From the NCBI GenBank assembly GCA_039105265.1, contig JAPFFF010000057.1, forward strand, positions 744,001 through 808,000: a stretch of 64,000 bases of DNA. The letters are read 5' to 3'. Source of the stretch: Tritrichomonas musculus. Taxonomy: Eukaryota; Parabasalia; Tritrichomonadida; Tritrichomonadidae. Positions within the stretch are counted from its first letter, which is position 1, and every line of letters begins with the position of its first letter. A model generated the notes under the pieces. That model was not told the origin of the DNA and ran no database searches. It worked only from the letters and a program-made list of their open reading frames with translations. A program made the position numbers and the translations under genes. Shown in pieces: positions 31,401-39,889 of this stretch.

Positions 31401-33412
31401 AAACGACTATTGACTACGGTTGATTTACGACTTTTATTAGCATTTTTCTTTTTCATATCTTCAGATGGAACAGGTTGCTCCATGGTTTCGAAATCATATG
31501 TTATATAATACTTCTGAGGTTTCCATTTAAGATCATGTGCTAAGCAATATTCATAAACTGGATTATTAAGAATATGTGGACAATAAGGTTCACTTACCTT
31601 CTTTGGAATATAATTCTTATGGAACTTCCCATCACAATGTGCTTCATGAATAGACATTCTTTTTGGATTCTTTCCATGGACAACATAAGATCTACACTTA
31701 GGACATATCCATATATTCGTTAACCTCTCAACATCTATAATATACATAATGTGAATCACTCTACCTTGACTGAAAAGCAATGCACTAAAAGTATTCTCAA
31801 ATGATTCATCAAACCATTGCTCTTGGATATCATAACACTTAGAATCTTCATCATAATCATAGATGTTAACGTTAATACAATGCTTCTTAGCAGACTCTTT
31901 CATCTCTTCCATTGACATACCTTTGAATGATTTGATTAATGATTGAGCTTCCCTTGTAGGTCTAGTAGTATATTCTATACCATGATCTTTACATAATAGT
32001 TTGCGTGCAATTTTAGTACGATTCACTACATTATATTTCTTTGCATCTTTCAACTTTTGATCCAAACATATTGCTAAGAATCTATACCAACATAATCCAT
32101 CATCTTCATTGTCAACTATCAGCAATCTTGATTTAATTAATTCTTCTGGAAGCTTATTTACTTTACCTGAAACCTTAACTAATCTGTGAACTGTGAATGC
32201 TACATTTGATACGTAAATGAGTTTAATATTAGATGCTCCATAAGTGGTATGCTTATAGAGATTCGTTTCAATATAGTACTTAACTTTATCCAAATCTGCA
32301 ATTAATTGAATCATGATTGGAATGGTATTAGCAAATTTATGACTAGTTACTGTAACAGGTCTTGGTTCATATTTGAATTCTGGATCTGATTCCGGAGATA
32401 AATTCTTATCTGGAATTTCAAATATACCTCCAATCTCAAATGTTAACTTAAATGGTTTATATTCATTCTCATACACAACATTCTCAAGAAATCTAAATAT
32501 ATCTTCAAGCTTATGAATCTTATTAAGATAATACACTACAATTGGATCTTTATCTTTTTCTATAATCTTCTCAACTGTTTCAGAATCATTTGGATACTTA
32601 CGTCTAGTTTCTTCCAATACTGCTAATGCTTTCTGCTCATCATGTGGTTGGTTAACCATAAGATTCTCGGTATCAATGTTTTCAAATTCATGACCATGAT
32701 CTTTAAAATATTCTAGCAATTCTTGATTCTCTTTCTCGAACAATATTTGAGAATAAGGTTTCCAATCTGATGGTATTGGATTAAGTTTAGGAAGTGGCTT
32801 ACGTAAATCATCAAACATTCTTTTATAATTCTCTTTTACTGTAATTGCTTGACGTTCATGCTTACGATCATTCTCAAACTTATCTTGAACATTCATTCTC
32901 TTAAATACATCTAATGGATCTTTGACTTTGAATTCATCACGATCAAATTTCTTGAAATACTCATCATCTTCCCTTTTAATCTTTTCATTTTTACGGTCTT
33001 TTTCAAACTTATCTTTAGCATTCTTTCTCTTAAATTCATCTAATGGATCTTTGACTATAAATCTTTTACGGTCAAATTTCTTAAAATACTCATCATCTTC
33101 CCTCTTAGCATTATATCCCTTAGCAAACCAATACATATGATTATATGAATCATCTCCATCATAATCCATTTCAATAAGTTTGTCAATAATTTTATCAGTG
33201 AGATTTGAATTAACTGCATTCTTAACTCTTTCATATTCTGGATTAGATTGCTTAATTTTCATGTCTCTAGCAATTCCAAATCTATCTTTAACTGAATTCA
33301 CAATATCATCAATTTCATTTTCATTCACATTAAGCAATAATGCTAATTGCTTCAAATCACGGAATGTGACTTCTTCGGCATCAAAGGCAACATCATCTGC
33401 TAGCTTCGTCAT
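28496..33412 (-). CDS. Family B DNA polymerase (protein-primed type likely)
   Basis: I place the start at the ATG at 33,412, at the inner edge of the right inverted repeat; the protein has about 1,638 residues. Around residue 435 an OTU-like NEDDGLCWYRFL is seen, then a zinc-finger-like C-P-K-C...H...H-C near 570. Exonuclease motifs follow: YDFETME (~640), GFNSAKFD (~745) and YNDNDVE (~900). A zinc-type HNH-like insertion lies at ~1035-1080 (CHLCGEHF, TLDRINNEIGH, CKLACEICN). The polymerase motifs are A IDFNSLYPSA (~1165), B KISMNGSYGYDG (~1370) and C EGDTDSAYF (~1470). All exonuclease and polymerase acidic residues expected for activity are present. Highly charged K/D/E repeats occupy residues 110-200. 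Such enzymes replicate linear elements from their inverted-repeat ends. Confidence 0.93.
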   Translation of the reverse strand: MTKLADDVAFDAEEVTFRDLKQLALLLNVNENEIDDIVNSVKDRFGIARDMKIKQSNPEYERVKNAVNSNLTDKIIDKLIEMDYDGDDSYNHMYWFAKGYNAKREDDEYFKKFDRKRFIVKDPLDEFKRKNAKDKFEKDRKNEKIKREDDEYFKKFDRDEFKVKDPLDVFKRMNVQDKFENDRKHERQAITVKENYKRMFDDLRKPLPKLNPIPSDWKPYSQILFEKENQELLEYFKDHGHEFENIDTENLMVNQPHDEQKALAVLEETRRKYPNDSETVEKIIEKDKDPIVVYYLNKIHKLEDIFRFLENVVYENEYKPFKLTFEIGGIFEIPDKNLSPESDPEFKYEPRPVTVTSHKFANTIPIMIQLIADLDKVKYYIETNLYKHTTYGASNIKLIYVSNVAFTVHRLVKVSGKVNKLPEELIKSRLLIVDNEDDGLCWYRFLAICLDQKLKDAKKYNVVNRTKIARKLLCKDHGIEYTTRPTREAQSLIKSFKGMSMEEMKESAKKHCINVNIYDYDEDSKCYDIQEQWFDESFENTFSALLFSQGRVIHIMYIIDVERLTNIWICPKCRSYVVHGKNPKRMSIHEAHCDGKFHKNYIPKKVSEPYCPHILNNPVYEYCLAHDLKWKPQKYYITYDFETMEQPVPSEDMKKKNANKSRKSTVVNSRLIPLSVSCCIKSSKGLLTKHFDVRDDKFIPKWIKFMFEKSVDIVNDKVKALRDMTGIDSEEKLLKLDRNLFNVPVLGFNSAKFDSNLFKEYLNYRFENIEWSVDNSSLIGTTSAMKQFIIRKSGGLNKGLYGLRFIDAQAYVSGGTLKEFGKDFGGQKNSVKGIFPYEAINSENYNEILSKSEPFTYEDFYSYLNQKNPLTKEEYDAYVEDSKRFKTRWEYLLNYNDNDVEMMIKPIDGLIEMNAKYGVDMLSNLSLSRNASEEKYAMNYKDFDPKCNYGIVNESNTFKPTQKWWEYKVRGYVMQDEKWNAKQRAMLRNTIPKGKFAKQKGEKLNAKPLRDISKCVTEDDFDAFMKMYNDPIQGKCHLCGEHFSWTNKPTLDRINNEIGHEISNCKLACEICNKLRSKADDKVTRLRIQLKKFCRLNHFAMTITDEAEYKRLREGITGGLSNVMHRVNIRGETNINRFHYDLNANKVISRDTSNKVSHVIGIDFNSLYPSAFSGNQHPFNKYHGGIMYMPGSMLNSFDCYDSNGVLIPEIQRKCMNIINSQRRFKENPQFIFHATVKLECPKELINTFINFPPVFRNFEINNDSDTIGSYMYKYGKDNGIHTVDKSDVKLTMTLDTMGKYKIFGCYYLWFLIDHGLKVVDIKNVTLYDCHRGFNAFVNEFMNERVAILNGDKSGNPQSGLCSANEKFYKISMNGSYGYDGLNTEHYNKIKIVDRDKAYQAIISDTYMNGLPLSRDSYLIQLQPKNFRCKTCIQESFFTLDNAKFWYLTFIYDFLFKCVDLERIHFIEGDTDSAYFAIAGDMNRHGEQYFDTIIANREFYDKHVYKFMPNPSIGTKADEKKILGASIEKYGDNQVALCPKCYTIWNNKEDGTSETKSLKLKGVSLKKNSIQSSDYLHVIQERTVKPGININLQMNHNQMSKITVYKNALTGFHNKMIVLPNESCAPFIKGLTANDYICE

Positions 33413-33831
33413 TCTTTGACCTTCAATTAAAAAATTATTTGATAACAAATTTTTCGATAACTTTTCATTTTATAATCTTTATCAAAACCATACTACGTAC
33501 TCTTGTGAAACATTTGCTAAAGCGAAAAACGTAGTTAGGTCTGGTTCCCAGACTGCTAAAGCAGATTCACAAAACAAATTGAGAGTATCAAAATAGGGCT
33601 TAAATTTGGTCATTATTTTTGCCAAAACCACTTCAAAACAAGTGTTTCCATGACCTTCAACATGATTTTGAAGATTCAAAATTTTTGGTCCAAAACCCCT
33701 CAAATTACATGTTTTCATGGCTTTCAACGTGATTTTGAAGATCCCAAGAATTTGAGCTCCTAGTATTGAAACATGATATCGAAAATCAATACAAAAGTAT
33801 CTGACCGGCAGCTCCCCCATCTATTATCTCT
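33410..33831 (-). repeat. Right terminal inverted repeat (422 bp)
   Basis: This is the inverted copy of 26,911-27,332. It ends CTATTATCTCT next to the TTATA target duplication. Its inner edge coincides with the ATG of the polymerase gene, so it provides the 5' leader and probably the promoter. Confidence 0.92.
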
Positions 33832-33836
33832 TTATA

Positions 33837-35142
33837 TTTTTTAACTTTTTGTGAAATAAGATAAACAATTGTATCAAAAGTACTCAATTGCAGGGCCATC
33901 AATAGACCGTTTATTTAGATACTTTAAAAGAATGTCGAAGATAGCATGATAGAAACTTGATCAAATTACTACTTGAAGGATGTAATTACACTCAAAGTAA
34001 ACAAGGAACATTTAAATGACAAGGAATACTTAAAAACTCAATATTTAAACTCAAAATAATCAAAGAAAATTTTAAAGAAGAATTTGGACAAATTTTACCA
34101 AGATTTTAATAATAAAAATACGCAGCTGATATAATAAAATAATGTGGAAAGTTTGGAAGCTCAAAGATACGAAGAAATTTTCAGAGAATATTCTTTGCAT
34201 ACAAGCTTTAATTATCAATAAAAGCACAATATTCAATAAAAATATAACTTATCTATATATTTTATTTGAAATTCTTATTCTATTTATGTTTTTATTATTA
34301 TTATTATTTTTTTTTTTTTTTATTTTATCACAAAGGATCCTGCATTCAAAGCATGATATTAAATTGTTTTTCATGGCAAAAAAAAAGCTTCACTCAAAGA
34401 AAAAAAATATTCCAATATTTTTTATTAATATTGTTCATTCCAATGTCGCAAAAATGCAATATTATTATATATAATAAACAAATCGCACGTTGATTGTATA
34501 AATCATTTATCATCTTGCAAAAAAATATTTTTGAATTAATTGAATGAAACTTTTTGTAAAATTATATCTGAGAAATGTGAGAATTTTGAGAATAAAAAAT
34601 TGAGAGTATAAAATCCGAAAAGTGGGAGAAATTTGAATCTACCTAACTTTTTAACTAAAGAAAAAAACTATATAACTATGTTTTCAATTTGGCTGAAATT
34701 TCATCATCATTCTAATTTAAGATATGGTTTAAAAATATTTCAAAATCAATTTCAAAATAATTATTTAATATTGATGTAATATTTTTGATTTTATGATTTA
34801 TTGTTTGTTTTGGATTCATCATATTCGTATATTTATTGATTTCACTGGAATAGTGATATATCAAAGATATTTTTTTCAAAGTTTTTTTATTTCAAGGTTT
34901 TATCAGCCAAAAAAATATTATATTTGATATTTTGATATTATTCATTGATATCAAAATGAGTTTCAGATATTTTAAATATTTGGTTTATGGATATAATAAT
35001 ATGATATAAAGATATAATTTTTTATCACATTATCAAAAAAAAAAAAAAAAATCTCAATCTTATATCTGGAATATTGATATTGCATTATGATATTAAAAAA
35101 ACAAACATTTAAAAATATAAAATAATATCAATGACTCATTTG
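33837..35142. other. AT-rich intergenic region
   Basis: No gene is recognised. A stretch around 34,596-34,650 (GAGAGTATAAAATCCGAAAAGTG) is the inverted, diverged counterpart of 26,697-26,745 on the other side of the polymerase element. 34,860-35,110 is a simple-sequence-like run rich in GATATT and TTGATATC. Open frames at 34,142-34,493 arise from poly-T and do not look real. Confidence 0.45.
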
Positions 35143-36840
35143 GCAGATAATAATAATGCTTCATGCAGAACTTATGTTTATACAAAAAAGAGCATTTTTT
35201 ATAAATGAGTGTTCATATGGAATCATGAGTAGTTGGCTATTCAGGACATTTTTTACAAAAGTTTCGGACTTTTTTCAGACTTAAGTTACAAGTTCAATAT
35301 TAACTTTATCCTCCTGAAGAAATAAGTATCTGAGGCCATAAGTATTCTCGGTAAAATTAGTTGTAATTACTACTTGAATATTAAATTGAATTTATTTAAT
35401 TGAAAGTCAATTTTGTTGAGAAATCTTCGATTGTTTTTTATGTAAAGATTTAAGTCAAGAAAAATGACGGTATCTATGCTGCATTAGGTTTTTAATTCAT
35501 TTACATCATTATTTTTTTATAAGCTTGTTTTTTTCTTAATTAATATTTGTTTACTTTATTTATATATTTTTTTTGCAAATCTAGTATTTTCATAAACATA
35601 GATAAAAAAAATTGACATTAATAAACTCTTCAATTTTTGAAGAGTTCGTTTTATATTTATACAAAAAGTTTCGAAACAATCAAAAGAAAATCATGGATTT
35701 TATAAATTCAGATACGAATCCCCAGAATTCTGTTTATATCCCAGATTCTCTTCATTATTTTGATTTTCCACAAAATGAAGATGAAGATGAATTATTTGAT
35801 GATGATTTATTGGATGCCAGATTATTTTCAAGAAAGAAGAAGAAACCGATTTTCAGCAAACACAAAAAATGGACGAAAGAAGAAGACTCAAAATTACTTA
35901 AAATGGTTGTAATTTTTGGTGCAAAAGATTGGCGCAACCTTTCGAAACATATGGAAGGAAGAAATTCGAGACAATGCCGTGAACGATGGCAAAATTATCT
36001 AAATCCTAATCTTAATTTTAACAATTGGACATTAGAAGAAGACAAGCTTCTTTTAGAGATGAGAGAAAAGCATGGTCCAAAATGGAAACTTATTTCTAAA
36101 TATTTCACCAATAGAACAGATGCGATGATAAAGAATAGATATAATGCTTTGGAAAGAAATGACAAAAAGAAAAATCAAAGAGATTGAGATAAACATACAA
36201 TTGATTCAGACCATTCTTAAAATAATAAAATATGTTGATAATAATCATAAAAATCGAACAAAAGTTTGCATATCCAATTTTGCTTCTTTTCATTATTTAT
36301 TGCTTTTGAATAAAAGTTTTACTTATCTTATTTATAATATCAAAATTATACGAATTGAAAAAGTTAAGAAAAAGAAATAATATTAACAAAAATCATTGAT
36401 TCTAATATATTTCTTTAGTAAATTGATTCATTTCAAGAAAAAATTTTTTTGACAAAGAGAAACTTCTCAATTGATATATCATCATTCAAATTTCACTTTT
36501 TGTAAATACTGTTGAATTATTTGAATTTGAGCAAACCCAAAAAGACCCTGAGAGAAATATAAATCGAAATTTTATAACATTTCTTAATGAGATTTTTTTT
36601 AAATTTTCAGATCTTGACTTAAAAAATCAAATTCAATATCATTGAATTTTTGAGACATCATTTAAATACTTCACAAAAGTAAAACTTTTTAAGAGATAAT
36701 CAACGGTATACTTTTTATAATTTTATCTCTAGATACTGGACAACATATGTTGTTCAATATAATTATTTGTTCTTCAATAATTATTATGTTTGTTATTCCT
36801 TCAAATAATTTGATATATAATTATTTTCTATATATATATA
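35143..36840 (+). repeat. Left arm of a large inverted duplication
   Basis: This is the inverted counterpart of 42,328-44,203. Identity is high through the Myb gene and its flanks, with many small differences outside the gene. About 200 bases near the 5' side of the Myb gene (between about 35,460 and 35,580) differ or are missing relative to the right arm. The arms flank about 5.5 kb containing the BspA-like gene. Confidence 0.85.
35693..36187 (+). CDS. Two-repeat Myb protein (left copy)
   Basis: The ATG at 35,693 (MDFINSDTNP) is chosen; the open frame upstream lacks an ATG. The protein has 164 residues: an acidic N-terminus (NEDEDELFDDDLLD), a basic KKKKPIF stretch, then Myb repeats at about 62-108 (KKWTKEEDSKLLKMVVIFGAKDW, RNSRQCRERWQNYL) and 112-158 (NNWTLEEDKLLLEMREKHG, RTDAMIKNRYNAL). 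The second repeat keeps the recognition-helix NRTDAMIKNRY seen in trichomonad and R2R3 Mybs. Its paralogue lies in the right arm. It ends at a TGA where the right copy has TGT, so it is 13 residues shorter. It is likely a nuclear DNA-binding regulator. Confidence 0.88.
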   Translation: MDFINSDTNPQNSVYIPDSLHYFDFPQNEDEDELFDDDLLDARLFSRKKKKPIFSKHKKWTKEEDSKLLKMVVIFGAKDWRNLSKHMEGRNSRQCRERWQNYLNPNLNFNNWTLEEDKLLLEMREKHGPKWKLISKYFTNRTDAMIKNRYNALERNDKKKNQRD

Positions 36841-37342
36841 TATATTATATTTATTTATAGCATAATAACTCATTAAATCAATTGTATCATTAGTTTGTTA
36901 TATAAAATTATCTTTTATTTTTAATATTTATAAAACAATTATAATAATTCTCTTTACACATACAGCTCATTCAATTAACAACTGAGAAAAGTCAAACTGA
37001 AATCATCGATCTTTTACAATATTAAAATAATTATAAATTTATATTGTATCAAAAGAATACCGTTTACATTTACATTTAAATGTAACGAACAAATGTCGGG
37101 AAAAAACAATTTTTGTGAAAAAACTATCACCAAAACAATACTCAAAACTTTAATATAAATTTAATCAATTCATACTTTATCTTTATGCTAAATATTGGGA
37201 TAAATATTAAAGATTCTTTTTATTAAACATTGATTATTTTGGCAAAAAATTTAAATTAATTAATTACACTTGCATATAGATTTAAAAGTTAATAAAGAAA
37301 TTACATTTCTGAAAATATATTTTATTGATAACGTTCTTTATT
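36841..37342. other. AT-rich spacer
   Basis: Beyond the arm of the inverted duplication only AT-rich sequence is seen. A small palindromic run TTTACATTTACATTTAAATGTAA lies around 37,063-37,085. No gene was seen. Confidence 0.5.
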
Positions 37343-39889
37343 TCACCCAAAAAGATCACTGGACAAATCTACTTCTACTTCTTCTTCTTCTTCATTATTT
37401 GTATCACTTTCTTCACTTGATGTATCTGTGTCATATTCATCTTTTAATGTTGATATTAGAACATTTCCAAGATTCGCTCTTTTGATTAATTCAGAAATGC
37501 CAAGATTCTTGTAATATTCAACAAAAAGATCAATCCAATGTGATTCAACATTGACACTGGCAGCATTCAAAATGGATTTAATTTTATCTGCATTGATCTC
37601 AATATTATCATCATATAATATAAGTGCAGCATAAACGCAAGCAAGTTCCCTTGGCACCTTCTTTTCAGAAATAAAGAGGTATCTAAGTTTTACTGGAATC
37701 ATCAAAAGATTTGAATATTCATAAAACTTCTCATTAATTGTTCGAAGCTTTGAATTTTCATTGATTTCAATAATGTTAAGATGATAGCATTCATTAAAAG
37801 GATATTCTGCGATATCCGTGACTTCTGATGGAATTTCTATGTCTTCAATTATTGTTTTATAAAAGGCTCCTTCTTCGATTACTTGAAGTTTTGAATCTTT
37901 TTCAAATTCAATAGTTTTAAGATTATCACAAAAGAGAAAAGCATTTTTCCCAATTTTTCTAACATTTGATGGAATTATAATGCTATCAATTGACGCTTCA
38001 ACAAATGACATTTCGTCCAAAATTTGAAGTTTTGAATTTTTTTCAAATTCAATTTGTCGAAGCTGTCTACAATTACTAAAAGCATATTTTCCAATTATTG
38101 TGACTTCTGATGGAATTGTGATACGTTCAATTGATGATTTATAAAATGCATTTGAACAAATTTGTTTAATAAATTTAGGAATTGTAACGTTTTTTATGTT
38201 TCGAGGACAAAAAACAAGACAGTCATAGTCATTTGATTCAATCGATGATTTTCCAATAACCATCTTTTCATCATACAAACAATACCGTGGATTTGATGAA
38301 TCAATACTGACATTCTTTAATTTAGATGCACCAAAAAAACAATCTTCGTTGAGATCAGTGACTCCGGATGGAATTTTTATGCTTTCAATTAATGTTTCTT
38401 TGAATGCATCTTCTCCAATGGTTTGTAGTTTTGAATCCTTTGAAAATTCAATTTGTTGAAGTTTTTTACAATCATAAAAAGCTTTTTTCCCAATTTTTTT
38501 GACTTCCGGTGGAATAATGATGCTCTTAATTGATGTGCCATTGAATACGCCTTTCTCAATGATTTGAAGTTTTGAATTTTTCGCAAATTCAATTTGTTGA
38601 AGATTTTTACAATCATAAAAAGCTTTTTTCTCAATTACTGTGACTTCTGATGGAATCGTGATGCTTTCAATTAATGATCTGCAGAATGAATATGGACCAA
38701 TTTGCTTAATAGAATCAGGAATTATGACATTTTTAACACTTTGAATACAGAAAAGCAGACAATCATAATCGTCCGATTCAATCTTTGATTTTCCAATGAT
38801 CATCTTTTCATCATGGCCATAATAACGTGGATTCGATGGATCAAAGCTGATCTTCTTTAATTTTTCTAAATCCAAAAATGCATTTTCTTTGATGTCAATG
38901 ACTCCTGATGGGATTTCAATGCTTTCAATCGATGATCCACAAAATGCTGATTCTTCGATTTCTTGAAGTTTTGAATTCTTTTCAAATTCAATTTTTGTGA
39001 GTAAGCCGCAGCAAAAAAAAGCTCTTTTCCCTATTTTTCTGACTTCTGATGGAATTGTGATGCTTTTAATTTTAGATGATTGAAATGCATCTTTTTCAAT
39101 AATTTGAAGTTTTGAATTTTTTTCAAATTCAATTTTTGTTAAAAAAAAACAATATTGAAAAGCACATTTTCCAAAGACTTCAATTCCCGATGGAATTGTA
39201 ATTGCCTCAATTGATGTGTCTGAGAAAGCATAGTTCTCAATTCGTTTAACAGAATCAGGAATTGTTACATATTTAACATTACAAAGACAGGAAACAAGCA
39301 AATCATATTTATTTGATTCAATCAATGATTTGCCAATGATCATTACATCACCAACACTCGAATATCGTGGATTTGATTGGCTCACAATAATCTTTTGTAA
39401 ATACTTCATTTCAACCGACCAATTATCTTTGAGATCTGTAACTTTTGATGGAATTGCGATGCTTTTTATTGACGTGTTTTTGAATGCATAGTCTTCAATT
39501 GTCTGAAGTTGTGAATCTTCTGAAAAAGTAATACGTTGAAGTTCCTCACAACGGAAAAAAGCACCTTTTCCAATTATCTTGACTTCTGATGGAATTTTAA
39601 TTTTCTTGATTAATGTTTTGCTAAATGCATCTTCTTCAATAATTTGAAGTTTTGAATCTTTCGCAAATTTAACTGAGATAATATGTGAATTATCAAAAGC
39701 ACCTTTTGAAATACAAGTTACATAGTATTCTTTTAATTCATAGTTGACGGAGCGTGGAATAAATATTTTATCAATTTTATTTTCGAGCAGAATAGCGGCA
39801 GCAGTTTGTTCTCTTTCATTGATTGAATATCTTATGCCATCGTATACGACTATTTGTTTTTGAGGTTCTGTTTGATGATCCGTACTCAT
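37343..39889 (-). CDS. BspA-like leucine-rich repeat (TpLRR) protein
   Basis: The protein has 848 residues. Most of it is an array of some 25 BspA/TpLRR units of about 23 residues with the pattern I-x-I-P-x-x-V-x-x-I-x-x-x-A-F-x-x-C-x-x-L-x-x-I. They are grouped into larger blocks separated by DPSNPRY-x-x-x-x-x-K-M-I-I-G-K-S linkers that recur four times, which shows block duplication. The C-terminus is helical and then strongly acidic (SEESDTNNEEEEEVEVDL). There is no signal peptide and no membrane segment, unlike the trichomonad BspA proteins thought to be exposed at the cell surface, so it is probably cytosolic and protein-binding. This is one of the largest trichomonad gene families. It lies alone between the arms of the inverted duplication. 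Confidence 0.93.
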   Translation of the reverse strand: MSTDHQTEPQKQIVVYDGIRYSINEREQTAAAILLENKIDKIFIPRSVNYELKEYYVTCISKGAFDNSHIISVKFAKDSKLQIIEEDAFSKTLIKKIKIPSEVKIIGKGAFFRCEELQRITFSEDSQLQTIEDYAFKNTSIKSIAIPSKVTDLKDNWSVEMKYLQKIIVSQSNPRYSSVGDVMIIGKSLIESNKYDLLVSCLCNVKYVTIPDSVKRIENYAFSDTSIEAITIPSGIEVFGKCAFQYCFFLTKIEFEKNSKLQIIEKDAFQSSKIKSITIPSEVRKIGKRAFFCCGLLTKIEFEKNSKLQEIEESAFCGSSIESIEIPSGVIDIKENAFLDLEKLKKISFDPSNPRYYGHDEKMIIGKSKIESDDYDCLLFCIQSVKNVIIPDSIKQIGPYSFCRSLIESITIPSEVTVIEKKAFYDCKNLQQIEFAKNSKLQIIEKGVFNGTSIKSIIIPPEVKKIGKKAFYDCKKLQQIEFSKDSKLQTIGEDAFKETLIESIKIPSGVTDLNEDCFFGASKLKNVSIDSSNPRYCLYDEKMVIGKSSIESNDYDCLVFCPRNIKNVTIPKFIKQICSNAFYKSSIERITIPSEVTIIGKYAFSNCRQLRQIEFEKNSKLQILDEMSFVEASIDSIIIPSNVRKIGKNAFLFCDNLKTIEFEKDSKLQVIEEGAFYKTIIEDIEIPSEVTDIAEYPFNECYHLNIIEINENSKLRTINEKFYEYSNLLMIPVKLRYLFISEKKVPRELACVYAALILYDDNIEINADKIKSILNAASVNVESHWIDLFVEYYKNLGISELIKRANLGNVLISTLKDEYDTDTSSEESDTNNEEEEEVEVDLSSDLFG

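Larger units (their letters stand above)
26906..33836. mobile_element. Polinton-like element with family B DNA polymerase
   Basis: The element runs from 26,911 to 33,831 (6,921 bp) and is flanked by the 5-bp direct repeat TTATA (26,906-26,910 and 33,832-33,836). It has 422-bp terminal inverted repeats beginning 5'-AG, the usual Polinton terminus. I see only two differences between the two repeats, so it is recent or homogenised. It carries a long family B DNA polymerase and two small genes. I see no retroviral-type integrase, packaging ATPase, protease or capsid gene, which full Mavericks/Polintons (15-25 kb) have. The polymerase looks whole. It may be a compact relative of Polintons or linear plasmids, or a derivative that depends on others for integration. 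Confidence 0.85.

Noticed and set aside
34142-34493. Two overlapping frames rich in Leu/Phe/Tyr resembling membrane proteins
   Set aside because: They come from T-rich simple sequence, lack a family, and overlap in two frames.
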